From Rhizobium jaguaris (GTDB taxonomy: Bacteria > Pseudomonadota > Alphaproteobacteria > Rhizobiales > Rhizobiaceae), in NCBI RefSeq assembly GCF_003627755.1, contig NZ_CP032694.1, positions 2,347,501-2,411,500 of the forward strand: DNA of 64,000 bases. The letters are read 5' to 3'. Numbering within the stretch: position 1 is the stretch's first letter; each line of letters begins with the position of its first letter. The position numbers and the translations under genes were made by a program. The notes beneath the pieces were generated by a model. That model was not told the origin of the DNA. It made no database searches and was given only the letters and a program-made list of their open reading frames with translations. Shown piece by piece: positions 9,034 to 17,569 of the stretch.

Positions 9034-9801
9034 GTGAACCGCGGCAGAAATTTTTCCTCCTGTTTTTTGCTGTCCCTGCTGGTGACGGCACCGGCCTTTG
9101 CGCAGACGAATACCATTTGCGACGAATTGCGCGGCCGATTTGCCAATGTCACCGAAGTCATCGGTGCCAGCGCTGAGACTCGTCAGCTTTCGCGTGTCAT
9201 CGTCCAACAAAATGTCATGATCCGGCAACTGAAGAGCGATATGCGCTATCAGGGCTGCGCTTCCGACGGCAGCGTGGTGGTCTTCGGCTCTGGCGATAGC
9301 GGCGCCTGCGATCAGATGCAGACGTCGCTCGACCGGATGCAGCAGGATCTTGGTTCATTGATGGATGAGCGTGAGCTGAGTTTGACCCGCGTCGACGCCG
9401 AAGGCGCGCAGCGCCGGCAATTGCTGGCTGCCATGCAACGGAATGGCTGCTCCATTCCGGCTTCCGCTGAGCCCGACACCGTCATCAATACCAGATTGAA
9501 GCCCGAGGCTTATGCGCCTGAACAGCAGTCGCTGACGCAGCCGGAAAGCTCGATAACGACAATCGAAACGGCGCGGCCCCAAACTGACGCGACGTTACCG
9601 CCACAGCAGACACCAGTGACCTCGGCGCCGTCGATTACTCAGGTTCAGCCAAAACAGGTCCCGCCGGATCGGCCCTATGATCCCACGGCGAACAAGGTGC
9701 GCCAGGTCGGACCGCAATTCCTCGCGACCGACCAGGGCAAAATCGATCTCAAACATCCGAAGGCAGGCGGGCCGCAGCCGGAACAACAGGCGCCGCGCTG
9801 A
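9034..9801 (+). CDS. exported protein of unknown function with Pro/Gln-rich tail
   Basis: A 255-residue protein starting with GTG. Residues 1-23 form a signal peptide ending AFAQ. Residues about 25-145 contain evenly spaced cysteines and the pattern MIRQLKSDMRYQGCASDGS ... CDQMQTSLDRMQQDL, recalling the DUF2865-type periplasmic proteins of rhizobia. Residues about 150-255 are low-complexity and rich in Pro, Gln and Thr. It is probably a periplasmic or envelope protein. Its last 53 nt overlap, tail to tail, the end of the ankyrin gene on the other strand. I do not know a function. The start is uncertain because no clear ribosome site precedes it. Confidence 0.7.
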   Translation: MNRGRNFSSCFLLSLLVTAPAFAQTNTICDELRGRFANVTEVIGASAETRQLSRVIVQQNVMIRQLKSDMRYQGCASDGSVVVFGSGDSGACDQMQTSLDRMQQDLGSLMDERELSLTRVDAEGAQRRQLLAAMQRNGCSIPASAEPDTVINTRLKPEAYAPEQQSLTQPESSITTIETARPQTDATLPPQQTPVTSAPSITQVQPKQVPPDRPYDPTANKVRQVGPQFLATDQGKIDLKHPKAGGPQPEQQAPR

Positions 9802-11527
9802 GCAACGAGACGATTGCCTCATCGCCGGTCTCCTGCGCTAGATCGCTATATGAGCGGCCGGATGCATCTCTCACCGAGCGGTCGGCGCCGAGCTCCAGCA
9901 GAAGGCGCACCGCATCAATACGACCATTGAGGATCGCAAAGCCGAGTGGCGTCAACCAGTCGCGTTCCGGGTTCGCCTGCCCGCGCGGGCGGAAATCGCC
10001 GAACCGGATATTCATCTGATCAGGATGCGAATCCAGATGCGCGGCCAACTGCTCAACCTGGCCATAAGCAGCAGCGGCAAAGATATCGAGCGGCTGCGTT
10101 TTCAGAAATTCGACCATCTCCTGTTTGCCATTATACTCCGCCCAACCGATCGGCGTTGAATAGTGGCAGGGATCGCGGATAGTGGCGTCCGCGCCATGCT
10201 CGATCAGCAGCTTCGCCATATCGACATGGCCATGCAGAGCAGCCTCATGCAACGGCGTGCGGCTGGTCATCGCGTTGACGTCGAGACCCAGGGCCAGCAT
10301 ACGGCGGGCAGGCTCGAAAGCATCCTCACCCGCAGCTTCGTGCAGCATCACAGGGTGGGCTCGCCGCATCGCCTCGGGAATGTCGAACTCAGGCGTCGTC
10401 GCGTTTACTTGCGCGATGGCTTTTATTTGATCAACTGGCATATCGTCGGTCATGATTTGTATGTAGATCCAATCCTCCGGCTTGAGCCGGACGGCAGCCG
10501 CACCTTTTCTTACGAGATACATCGCCAATTCCTTGTCGCCGCCTATCCGCGCCCATTCGAATGGCGTTCTACCATTGACCGACTTCAACACATCGGCTCC
10601 ATGCTCGACCAGCAGCCTGACCCGCTCTCCCATTCGCTTCTCGCAGGCCCAAGCCAGCTGATAATCAAACACAGTCTGCGAATTCGCCACTAGCCGGCCG
10701 TCTTCGCGCACCAGCCAATTGTTCTTATCGGCGGCAGAGAGACCGTATTCCAACAGCAATTCCAGGCAGGAATTATCAGGTTCGAACATCCTGTTATAAA
10801 GAGCCTGGCTGTCGTTGACCTCGGCGCCGACGCCGAGCAACAGACGCGCAAAAGCCTCGCAGTCGGGATGCGGCGGCTGCCGGACCTTGCCCGCTTCGCC
10901 CTCTCCGAAAACGCCGGTCAACGCGGTAAACCGATACTGACCGCCGTCGAGGAAGAAGGCATTCGGATCGGCCCCGCGCTCGATCAAAACTCTTGCCGCG
11001 GGCAAACTGGAACGGCTAGGCAGGCGGGCATAAGCAGCGTAAAGCAAGGGAGACCAATCGTAAGGTCCGCCTTTCCGATCAAGGAGCTTTGGTTGGCGAT
11101 CGAGCCAGCGCGTCACTCCGGCAGCATCGCCAAGCGCCGCGGCAATGTGGATACTATCCCCGACGATTTCAGGATTGGCCTCCAGCAACTGTAACGCCTC
11201 GTCGAAGCGTGTCGGATCGGCCGGAGTATGGGAGAAATAGGAAACCGTCACCAACGACAGAAATTGGTTGGTAAGCTGATCTAACGGAGTTTGCCTGTGG
11301 TTGGCGCTTTCCAGATGCGACTTGAGTTTCGTCCAGCTTGAGAAGCCGTATTCGCGGGCAAGGACAAGCTGCACGCCCTGAAGCCCGACATCGGTGACAT
11401 CGGCAAAATACGGTGCGACGCGGCTGCATGCCGACGCATCGCCCGATCTGACGGCCTTTAGAAAGGCCTTGGCCTGCTTTTTGAGGGAATCGACGGTGGC
11501 ATTGCCCGCCAGAGAGCGCGTGGTCAC
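9749..11527 (-). CDS. ankyrin-repeat protein
   Basis: About 592 residues with ankyrin repeats, clearest at about 400-460 (TPLHEAALHGHVDMAKLLIEHGADATIRD) and near the C-terminus (TPLGFAILNGRIDAVRLLLELGADRSVRD). The N-terminal 100 residues are a helical lead-in seen in other rhizobial ankyrin proteins (AREYGFSSWTKLKSHLE). There is no signal peptide. The start is GTG at 11527, because AAGGAGG lies exactly 6 nt before it; the longer frame would begin inside that region. The partner is unknown; ankyrin proteins act by protein binding. The 3' end overlaps the exported-protein gene by 53 nt. Confidence 0.87.
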   Translation of the reverse strand: MTTRSLAGNATVDSLKKQAKAFLKAVRSGDASACSRVAPYFADVTDVGLQGVQLVLAREYGFSSWTKLKSHLESANHRQTPLDQLTNQFLSLVTVSYFSHTPADPTRFDEALQLLEANPEIVGDSIHIAAALGDAAGVTRWLDRQPKLLDRKGGPYDWSPLLYAAYARLPSRSSLPAARVLIERGADPNAFFLDGGQYRFTALTGVFGEGEAGKVRQPPHPDCEAFARLLLGVGAEVNDSQALYNRMFEPDNSCLELLLEYGLSAADKNNWLVREDGRLVANSQTVFDYQLAWACEKRMGERVRLLVEHGADVLKSVNGRTPFEWARIGGDKELAMYLVRKGAAAVRLKPEDWIYIQIMTDDMPVDQIKAIAQVNATTPEFDIPEAMRRAHPVMLHEAAGEDAFEPARRMLALGLDVNAMTSRTPLHEAALHGHVDMAKLLIEHGADATIRDPCHYSTPIGWAEYNGKQEMVEFLKTQPLDIFAAAAYGQVEQLAAHLDSHPDQMNIRFGDFRPRGQANPERDWLTPLGFAILNGRIDAVRLLLELGADRSVRDASGRSYSDLAQETGDEAIVSLLSAAPVVPAAARLPSDV

Positions 11528-11693
11528 GAAAGACCTCCTTTCATTCACGTCCGGTATCCGCGCCCACAGACTGAAAAGAGGTGTGGCAGTCTTACGTTCT
11601 ATGCATCAGGTGGGCTTTGCCCTTCCCGCGGATCGGATGCGCCCTGCGAACGATGCGGAATTTATAGCGAGCTGTCTGGACTGTCCAGAGAGA

Positions 11694-12521
11694 TCAGGCC
11701 GGCTCGTAGCGGACATAGGCGAATTCGTCGCCATTGGGCGCCCAGTTCGGCACATTGATCGTGCCCTGCCCGCCGAAAAGCTCGAACAGCGTGGTCAGAT
11801 TGCCGCCATCCATATCCATCAGCCGCATCCGCACATTCAGATCGCGCGGATGGTCGAAAACATCCGGGTCGTAGGAGATCAGCACGACCTTGTCGTTCTT
11901 CGGGGAGGGATGGGCGAACCAATTGCCGCAATTGTCATGCGTCACCTGCTGCAACCCGGTGCCATCGGGATGGATGCGCCAGATCTGCATCAGGCCAGTG
12001 CGGCTGGAGTTGAAATAGATCCATTGCCCATCTGCGGAATAGTCAGGCCCGTCATTGCGGCCCTCGCCATGCGTCAACCGTGTCTCTTCGCCGCCATCGA
12101 TCGAAATCGTGTAGATATCGAAGACATCATCGCGGATACCGCAATAGGAGAAACGCCGGCCATCCGGCGACCATCCATGCCAATAGGACGGCAGATTGCG
12201 TGTCACTTGCCTTGGCGTCCCGCCCTCGGCGGGTAGAACATAAATGCAGGACTTGCCATGTTCGGTCTTGTCCGAAATGGCGATCAGCGTACCGTCGGGC
12301 GATATGCCATGGTCGTTGTTGCATCGCGCCGCAAAGCCGGTATCGACCTGAGCGGCCTCGGCCTTGCCGTCGAGCTGAAGCCGATAAAGCAGGCCGTCGT
12401 CGTTCAACAGCAGATAACGCCCATTCGGCGAAAAATTCGGCGCCTCGACCAGCCGCTCGGTCTGCCAGACGACGCGGTTCTCACCGGTGCGGATATTGTA
12501 GATCTCGACCGAACTGCGCAT
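11694..12521 (-). CDS. TolB-like beta-propeller (PD40/WD40-like) protein
   Basis: A 275-residue protein made of TolB-type propeller repeats: SPNGRYLLLNDDG, SPDGTLIAISDKT, SPDGRRFSYCGIR, SADGQWIYFNSS and APNGDEFAYVRYE. It lacks a signal peptide, unlike TolB, so it is probably cytoplasmic. I chose ATG 12521 (MRSSVEIYN), with GGAG 6 nt upstream, over the in-frame ATG at 12539. It starts 30 nt after nadE on the same strand and may be co-transcribed. Members of this family are often annotated as putative translocation or WD40-like proteins; no enzymatic motif is seen. Confidence 0.82.
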   Translation of the reverse strand: MRSSVEIYNIRTGENRVVWQTERLVEAPNFSPNGRYLLLNDDGLLYRLQLDGKAEAAQVDTGFAARCNNDHGISPDGTLIAISDKTEHGKSCIYVLPAEGGTPRQVTRNLPSYWHGWSPDGRRFSYCGIRDDVFDIYTISIDGGEETRLTHGEGRNDGPDYSADGQWIYFNSSRTGLMQIWRIHPDGTGLQQVTHDNCGNWFAHPSPKNDKVVLISYDPDVFDHPRDLNVRMRLMDMDGGNLTTLFELFGGQGTINVPNWAPNGDEFAYVRYEPA

Positions 12522-12551
12522 TGCTTCTCCACTCGCCATACGGCGCCACGA

Positions 12552-14231
12552 TCAACGATCGCGGAACCGGTTGGTGATCGGATAGCGCCGATCACGACCG
12601 AAATTCTTCTTGGTGATCTTTACGCCCGGCGCCGACTGGCGGCGCTTGTATTCGGCCAGATAAAGCAGATGTTCGACGCGATGGACGGTCGCGACATCGT
12701 GGCCACGCGCAACGATCTCCTCGACGGCCATTTCCTTTTCCACCAGGCACTCAAGGATATCGTCGAGCACCGGATAGGGCGGCAGCGAATCCTGGTCCGT
12801 CTGGTTCGGCCGCAGCTCGGCCGACGGCGCCTTGTCGATGATGTTGGCGGGGATCACTTCGCCCGATGGGCCAAGCGCACCCGGCGGCACATGCAGATTA
12901 CGCCAGCGCGACAGCGCATAGACCTGCATCTTGTAGAGGTCCTTGATCGGATTGAAGCCGCCATTCATGTCGCCATAGAGCGTCGCATAGCCGACCGACA
13001 TTTCCGACTTGTTGCCGGTCGTCACCACCATCGAGCCGAACTTGTTGGAGATCGCCATCAGGATGGTGCCGCGCGCACGGCTCTGCAAGTTTTCCTCGGT
13101 GATACCGCTGTCGGTGCCTTCGAACAGGTCCGAAAGCGCCGAGGAGAAACCGGTCACCGGCTCCTCGATCGGCACGATGTCGTAGCGGCAGCCGAGCGCC
13201 TTGGCGCAATCGGCTGCATCCTTCAGCGAATCCTCGGAGGTATAACGGTAGGGCAGCATGACAGTGCGCACCCGCTCTTCGCCGAGCGCATCGACCGCAA
13301 TCGCCGCGCAAATTGCCGAGTCGATGCCGCCGGAAAGTCCGAGCACGACCGATTTGAAGCCGTTCTTATTCACATAGTCGCGGAATCCCAGCAGGCAGGC
13401 ACGGTAATCAGCCTCCTCGCCTTCCGGGATATGCGCCATCGGCCCTTCGGTGCAGTGCCAGCCACTGCTGTTCTTCTTCCAGGTCGTCACCGCCAATGCG
13501 GTCTCGAACTGGCTCATCTGAAACGCCAGCGTCTTGTCGGCGTTGAAGCCGAAGCTTGCGCCATCAAAAACCAGCTCATCCTGCCCACCAACCTGGGCCG
13601 CAAAGATGAGCGGCAGGCCCGACTCGATCACTTGGCGGAGCGCAACCTGATGGCGGACGTCGACCTTGCCGCGATAATAAGGCGAGCCGTTCGGAACCAG
13701 AAGAATTTCCGCCCCGGCTTCAGCGAGCGTTTCGCAGATGCCGAGATCGTTCCAGATCTCCTCGCAAATAGGGATACCGATCCGAACACCCCGAAAGTTT
13801 ACCGGCCCCGCGATAGTACCCTCGTCGAAGACCCGCTTCTCGTCGAACTCGCCATAGTTTGGCAGATCGACCTTGTCCCTGATGAAGAGGACCTTGCCGC
13901 CGTCGAGCACCGCTACCGAGTTATAGCGGCCTGTCTCATCCTGGCGCGGAAAGCCGACGACCACGCCCGGTCCACCATCGGCAGTATCCGCCGCCAACTT
14001 TTCCACAGCCTTCCAGCAGGCGCGGATAAAGGCCGGTTTCAGCACCAGATCCTCCGGAGGGTAACCGGAGATGAACAGCTCCGTCAACAACAGGAGCTGC
14101 GCGCCTTCGCGCGCCGCCTCAGCCCGCGCTTCCCGCGCCTTGGCAAGGTTGCCGGCGACATCGCCGACCGTCGGATTGAGCTGAGCGACGGCGATGTGGA
14201 TGGTCTGGGTGATGGGGCTTTGTTCTGTCAT
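12552..14231 (-). CDS. nadE: glutamine-dependent NAD+ synthetase
   Basis: A 559-residue two-domain enzyme that amidates nicotinic acid adenine dinucleotide to NAD+. The N-terminal nitrilase-type glutaminase has the triad Glu51, Lys120 (in RDKVDLPNYGEFDEKR) and Cys156 (PICEEIW). The C-terminal synthetase has the ATP loop LSGGIDS at 299-305 and the later KSEMSVGYATLYGDMNGG segment. Length and domain order match the rhizobial glutamine-dependent type. It is the last step of NAD biosynthesis, in the cytoplasm. A Pho-box-like site lies 137 nt upstream in the orientation that would favour transcription of nadE. Confidence 0.96.
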   Translation of the reverse strand: MTEQSPITQTIHIAVAQLNPTVGDVAGNLAKAREARAEAAREGAQLLLLTELFISGYPPEDLVLKPAFIRACWKAVEKLAADTADGGPGVVVGFPRQDETGRYNSVAVLDGGKVLFIRDKVDLPNYGEFDEKRVFDEGTIAGPVNFRGVRIGIPICEEIWNDLGICETLAEAGAEILLVPNGSPYYRGKVDVRHQVALRQVIESGLPLIFAAQVGGQDELVFDGASFGFNADKTLAFQMSQFETALAVTTWKKNSSGWHCTEGPMAHIPEGEEADYRACLLGFRDYVNKNGFKSVVLGLSGGIDSAICAAIAVDALGEERVRTVMLPYRYTSEDSLKDAADCAKALGCRYDIVPIEEPVTGFSSALSDLFEGTDSGITEENLQSRARGTILMAISNKFGSMVVTTGNKSEMSVGYATLYGDMNGGFNPIKDLYKMQVYALSRWRNLHVPPGALGPSGEVIPANIIDKAPSAELRPNQTDQDSLPPYPVLDDILECLVEKEMAVEEIVARGHDVATVHRVEHLLYLAEYKRRQSAPGVKITKKNFGRDRRYPITNRFRDR

Positions 14232-14367
14232 GCCATATATTTAGCGAGCGCAACCCCGTTCCGCAACAGCCTTCGGCTGTCTTCGCGTTCCAAAGATCGC
14301 CGTACCCGCATAGGCGGTATTTTCCTGTCAAAAATACTAAGCCATCCTTGCAATTCATCCGGCATTC

Positions 14368-14385
14368 ATGACAAAGGTGTGACAG
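14368..14385 (-). promoter_or_regulatory. Pho-box-like direct repeat between nadE and phosphoglycerol transferase
   Basis: On the plus strand the site reads ATGACAA-AGGT-GTGACAG; on the minus strand it is CTGTCAC-N4-TTGTCAT. It matches the PhoB consensus CTGTCAT-N4-CTGTCAT at 12 of 14 positions with exact spacing. It ends 8 nt before the phosphoglycerol transferase start and lies 137 nt upstream of nadE. Binding could repress the first gene or activate the second. Inferred from sequence only. Confidence 0.55.
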
Positions 14386-14393
14386 TTATGTGA

Positions 14394-16331
14394 ATGAGGC
14401 CGTTGGTTGCCCTAGTACCAAGTTCTGCGTCGGCAGGCAGGCTCGCCATTCTGCAAAAGCTTGCCACAGCGAGACAACAATCGACGGCTTTACGTCAGTC
14501 TCTCAGCCTTATCCTGACTTTCCTGTTTGCGCTCCTGACCGTAATCGCCATCGAGTGGGTTGCTCGCGGCGAACTGACGGATATCGCACGCTATTTCATT
14601 TCACCCATCCATCCCGGCTTCACCACGGTCGGTATCGTCATGCTATTGATGCTGGTGCTCGACGCCATCTTCGGCCGCGCGCATCAATCGGTATTAGTGG
14701 TTGTGCCCCTGCTCCTGATTCCGGCCTTCATTTCCAATCAGAAACAGCATTATCTTTCCGATCCGCTTTATCCTTCGGATTTCCTTTTTGCCCACCAGAT
14801 CATGGAGCTGATGCCGGTGATCGTCCGCGAGCGGCCATGGACCGCGGTTGCGGTCGCTATCAGCATGGTTGCCTCGATCGCCGCCCTCACCTTTCTCTGG
14901 CGTTATGCTTGGCAACATGCCGCAACGCTTTCGCGCAACGCAAGGATCGCACGACTGTCCATCTGCCTGCCGCTCATGGCCGCCTTTGCCTCGCAGATGG
15001 ATCCAACGCAAAATTCGTTCATCCGGGAAAAGCTGCGCATCATCCCCATCGTCTGGGATCAGAAGGAAAATTACGGCTACAACGGCTTCATCATCGCCTT
15101 CCTGCTGAACGTGCCGATGGCGGATGTCAAAGCGCCGGTGGGTTATGGCCAAAATGCGATCGATGCCATACCCGCCCGCAACTACGGCTATCTTTCCAGC
15201 CCACGCGAAAAGCCCGACGTCATCATGCTGATGAGCGAGTCGTTCTGGGACCCAACCAGACTTTCCACGCTCACCTTCACCCCCGATCCCATGCCGAATA
15301 TCCGAGCGGCGCAATCGGGCCATGTATTCTCCCCCGAATTCGGCGGCATGACCGCCAATGTCGAGTTCGAGGCGCTGACCGGCTTCTCCAACGCCTTCCT
15401 GCCCTACGGCAGTATTCCCTACCAGCAATATGTCCGCCGGCCGATGCCGTCGCTTGCCACCTTCTTCCGCGGCGAAGGCTATGCGGCGCGTTCCATCCAC
15501 CCATTCAGCGGCTGGTTCTGGAATCGCAACGAAGTCTATAAAGCCTTCGGCTTCGAGGAATTCCACACCGAAGAGACCATGCCGCCAATGGAGAAGCGTG
15601 GTCTTTTTGCCGCCGACGACTCGCTGATGAAGGAGATCATGCGCGAGGGCGACGCCATGGACCGGCCGTTTTTCTTCTTCGCCGTTACATTGCAGGGCCA
15701 CGGTCCCTATGAACCGCATCGCTACGCTGAGAATACCGTCGACATCGAGGGCGATCTGAGCGACGCCGATCGCGACACGCTGGCGACTTATACTCAGGGC
15801 GTTCGGGAAGCCGACCAGAGCTTGAAAATGCTGATGGCTTGGGCTTCAAAGCGCGAGCGCGAAACGATCATCGTCCTCTGGGGCGATCATCTGCCGCCGC
15901 TTGGCACGGTCTACCCTGATATGGGCTATATGCCCGAACAAGTGGCGACTCGAAAAGCGCCGCTTGACGTCATGAAACAGGAGCATGAAACGCCGCTGGT
16001 CATCTGGTCGAGCAAGAGCGGCGTGCGCAGGGATGTCGGCACGATCAGCCCGTCACAACTGCCCTATCACATCCTCAAGACCGCCGGCTACGAGCACCCT
16101 TTCTACACCGGCTTTCTCGGCCGGGTGCAGAAGAAATACACCATCGTCGATCGTTACCAGTTGGTAGCGCGCGACGGTCAGGCCTTTCCGGATTGGTCTC
16201 GCAAGGAGCAAAATCTCGATCCGCTGGTGCGCGACTATCGCTATCTGCAGCATGACGCGATGTTCGGACGGGAATATGGTCTCGATCGCTTCTTCCCGTC
16301 ACATGCCTGGCTCGTCGGCGAGAACAGTTAG
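14394..16331 (+). CDS. LTA synthase/MdoB-type phosphoglycerol transferase
   Basis: A 645-residue membrane sulfatase-fold enzyme. Residues about 30-205 hold four or five membrane segments. Residues about 270-560 form a periplasmic alkaline-phosphatase-like domain with PDVIMLMSESFWDPT (probable catalytic threonine), FGGMTANVEFEALTG and the metal-site run VLWGDHLPPLG. Such enzymes move phosphoglycerol from phosphatidylglycerol to glycans. In Sinorhizobium the related CgmB decorates periplasmic cyclic beta-glucans, and this is the likeliest role here. No good ribosome site precedes the ATG, and a Pho-box-like repeat lies just before it. Substrate assignment is inference. Confidence 0.82.
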   Translation: MRPLVALVPSSASAGRLAILQKLATARQQSTALRQSLSLILTFLFALLTVIAIEWVARGELTDIARYFISPIHPGFTTVGIVMLLMLVLDAIFGRAHQSVLVVVPLLLIPAFISNQKQHYLSDPLYPSDFLFAHQIMELMPVIVRERPWTAVAVAISMVASIAALTFLWRYAWQHAATLSRNARIARLSICLPLMAAFASQMDPTQNSFIREKLRIIPIVWDQKENYGYNGFIIAFLLNVPMADVKAPVGYGQNAIDAIPARNYGYLSSPREKPDVIMLMSESFWDPTRLSTLTFTPDPMPNIRAAQSGHVFSPEFGGMTANVEFEALTGFSNAFLPYGSIPYQQYVRRPMPSLATFFRGEGYAARSIHPFSGWFWNRNEVYKAFGFEEFHTEETMPPMEKRGLFAADDSLMKEIMREGDAMDRPFFFFAVTLQGHGPYEPHRYAENTVDIEGDLSDADRDTLATYTQGVREADQSLKMLMAWASKRERETIIVLWGDHLPPLGTVYPDMGYMPEQVATRKAPLDVMKQEHETPLVIWSSKSGVRRDVGTISPSQLPYHILKTAGYEHPFYTGFLGRVQKKYTIVDRYQLVARDGQAFPDWSRKEQNLDPLVRDYRYLQHDAMFGREYGLDRFFPSHAWLVGENS

Positions 16332-16412
16332 GCAGCGGCCCTTTTCGCATTGCATTTCCACCGGGCAATCGAATACTTGCGCCGAAAGCGATCAAGTCTT
16401 CGGAGTATTCCC

Positions 16413-16961
16413 ATGTATAATTTGCCCAATTTCGTTCATCAGCATTTCGACAAGACGGCCGACGAGCTCGGCGATATCGAAAAGCGCGTGCTGAGAAAGG
16501 CGCATGAGCGGAAAATCGTTTCCACTGACATCAACGCCGCCTTCTCGGCCGAGGCATCCACCGGCGAGCGCCTCGCCGACAACATTGCCCGCATCGGCGG
16601 CTCCTGGTCTTTCATACTTGCGTTCCTTGCTTTTCTCGTCGTCTGGTGCGTCGTCAACACCATCGTCCTCGTCACGCGCGCCTTCGACCCCTATCCCTTC
16701 ATCTTCCTCAATCTCGTCCTCTCCATGCTCGCCGCGATCCAGGCCCCGATCATCATGATGTCGCAGAATCGCCAGGCCGAACGCGACCGCTTCGAGGCCG
16801 CAAAGGACTACGAAGTCAATCTCAAGGCTGAATTGGAAGTGCTCTCACTGCACCAGAAGATCGACCTACGCGTGCTGACGGAGCTTTCGGCCCTGCGCGA
16901 GGAAATCGCACGGCTGAGCGGGAGGATCGAAGACAGGAGCGGCGAGAGCCCGATTATCTAG
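16413..16961 (+). CDS. DUF1003 membrane protein
   Basis: A 182-residue protein with two membrane segments (about residues 62-85 and 97-118) separated by a short loop (VVNTIVLVTRAFDPYPFIFLN), then the family run LAAIQAPIIMMSQNRQAERDRFEAAKDYEVNLKAE and a C-terminal coiled coil. This is the DUF1003 pattern. Function is unknown. ATG 16413 (MYNLPNF) is chosen because GGAG lies 7 nt upstream; a longer frame from 16350 has no such site. It follows the phosphoglycerol transferase on the same strand. Confidence 0.85.
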   Translation: MYNLPNFVHQHFDKTADELGDIEKRVLRKAHERKIVSTDINAAFSAEASTGERLADNIARIGGSWSFILAFLAFLVVWCVVNTIVLVTRAFDPYPFIFLNLVLSMLAAIQAPIIMMSQNRQAERDRFEAAKDYEVNLKAELEVLSLHQKIDLRVLTELSALREEIARLSGRIEDRSGESPII

Positions 16962-16981
16962 ATGCACTTATCGGCAGGAAT

Positions 16982-17407
16982 CTAATCCGAAGGCCCGGCT
17001 GTCAGCAGTCCCGGACGACCCTGTTGGTACTGCGGCAGCTCATCTGTGATTTCGTAGAAATCGCCCTTGTCGGCACAATAGATATGGTAGGCAAGCTTCA
17101 GGTCGCTCGGCCCGTCGAAGAGACCTGCCATGATCGAGATTTCCTCCGCGCTATCAGCCACCCAGAAAAGCGCGGAACCACAAATTCGGCAGAAGCCGCG
17201 ACGGGCAAAGGAGCTGGCACGATACCATGTGATCGCCTCCTCGCCTTCGATCGTGATATTGCTGCGTGGAACGTTGGTCGCGGCGTAGTAAAGCCCGGTC
17301 TGCTTGCGGCACTGCGAGCAATGACAAGCGACAACCTCCCGCAAAGCGCCACGTGTCTTGAAACGCACGCTGCCGCAAAGGCAAGCGCCGGTGTGTTCGC
17401 CATTCAT
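16982..17407 (-). CDS. GFA/CENP-V family zinc protein
   Basis: A 141-residue protein with the zinc-binding cysteines of the glutathione-dependent formaldehyde-activating (GFA) family: Cys9, Cys11, Cys28, Cys30, Cys33, Cys73 and Cys76. The ATG follows AAGGGG. Family members bind glutathione-like thiols or are uncharacterised carbon-sulfur enzymes; a specific reaction cannot be assigned. Monocistronic, convergent with the DUF1003 gene. Confidence 0.9.
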   Translation of the reverse strand: MNGEHTGACLCGSVRFKTRGALREVVACHCSQCRKQTGLYYAATNVPRSNITIEGEEAITWYRASSFARRGFCRICGSALFWVADSAEEISIMAGLFDGPSDLKLAYHIYCADKGDFYEITDELPQYQQGRPGLLTAGPSD

Positions 17408-17504
17408 ATGCTGACCCCTTTCTTTTTATGACAAGAGAGACGACGAAACCGCCTGCGTCAAATGCAAAGAAATGAAGCAGGCTTCAGCGAGATTGATTGC
17501 GAAA

Positions 17505-17540
17505 GCACAAACAAAACGGGCCGGTATGAGCCGGCCCGTT
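17505..17540 (-). terminator. Rho-independent terminator of DAHP synthase gene
   Basis: A perfect 10-bp stem, AACGGGCCGG and CCGGCCCGTT, with a 6-nt loop lies 29 nt after the DAHP synthase stop. On the minus strand it is followed by TTTGTTTG, a T-rich tail. Confidence 0.9.
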
Positions 17541-17569
17541 CGCAAATGATGTTTTACCGTGGTCCGCTA

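Noticed and set aside
12258..14393. 711-codon open frame on the plus strand opposite nadE
   Set aside because: It is the antisense shadow of nadE and the propeller gene. High GC third positions suppress stops on the other strand, the translation is rich in Arg and His with no domain, and no ribosome site is present.
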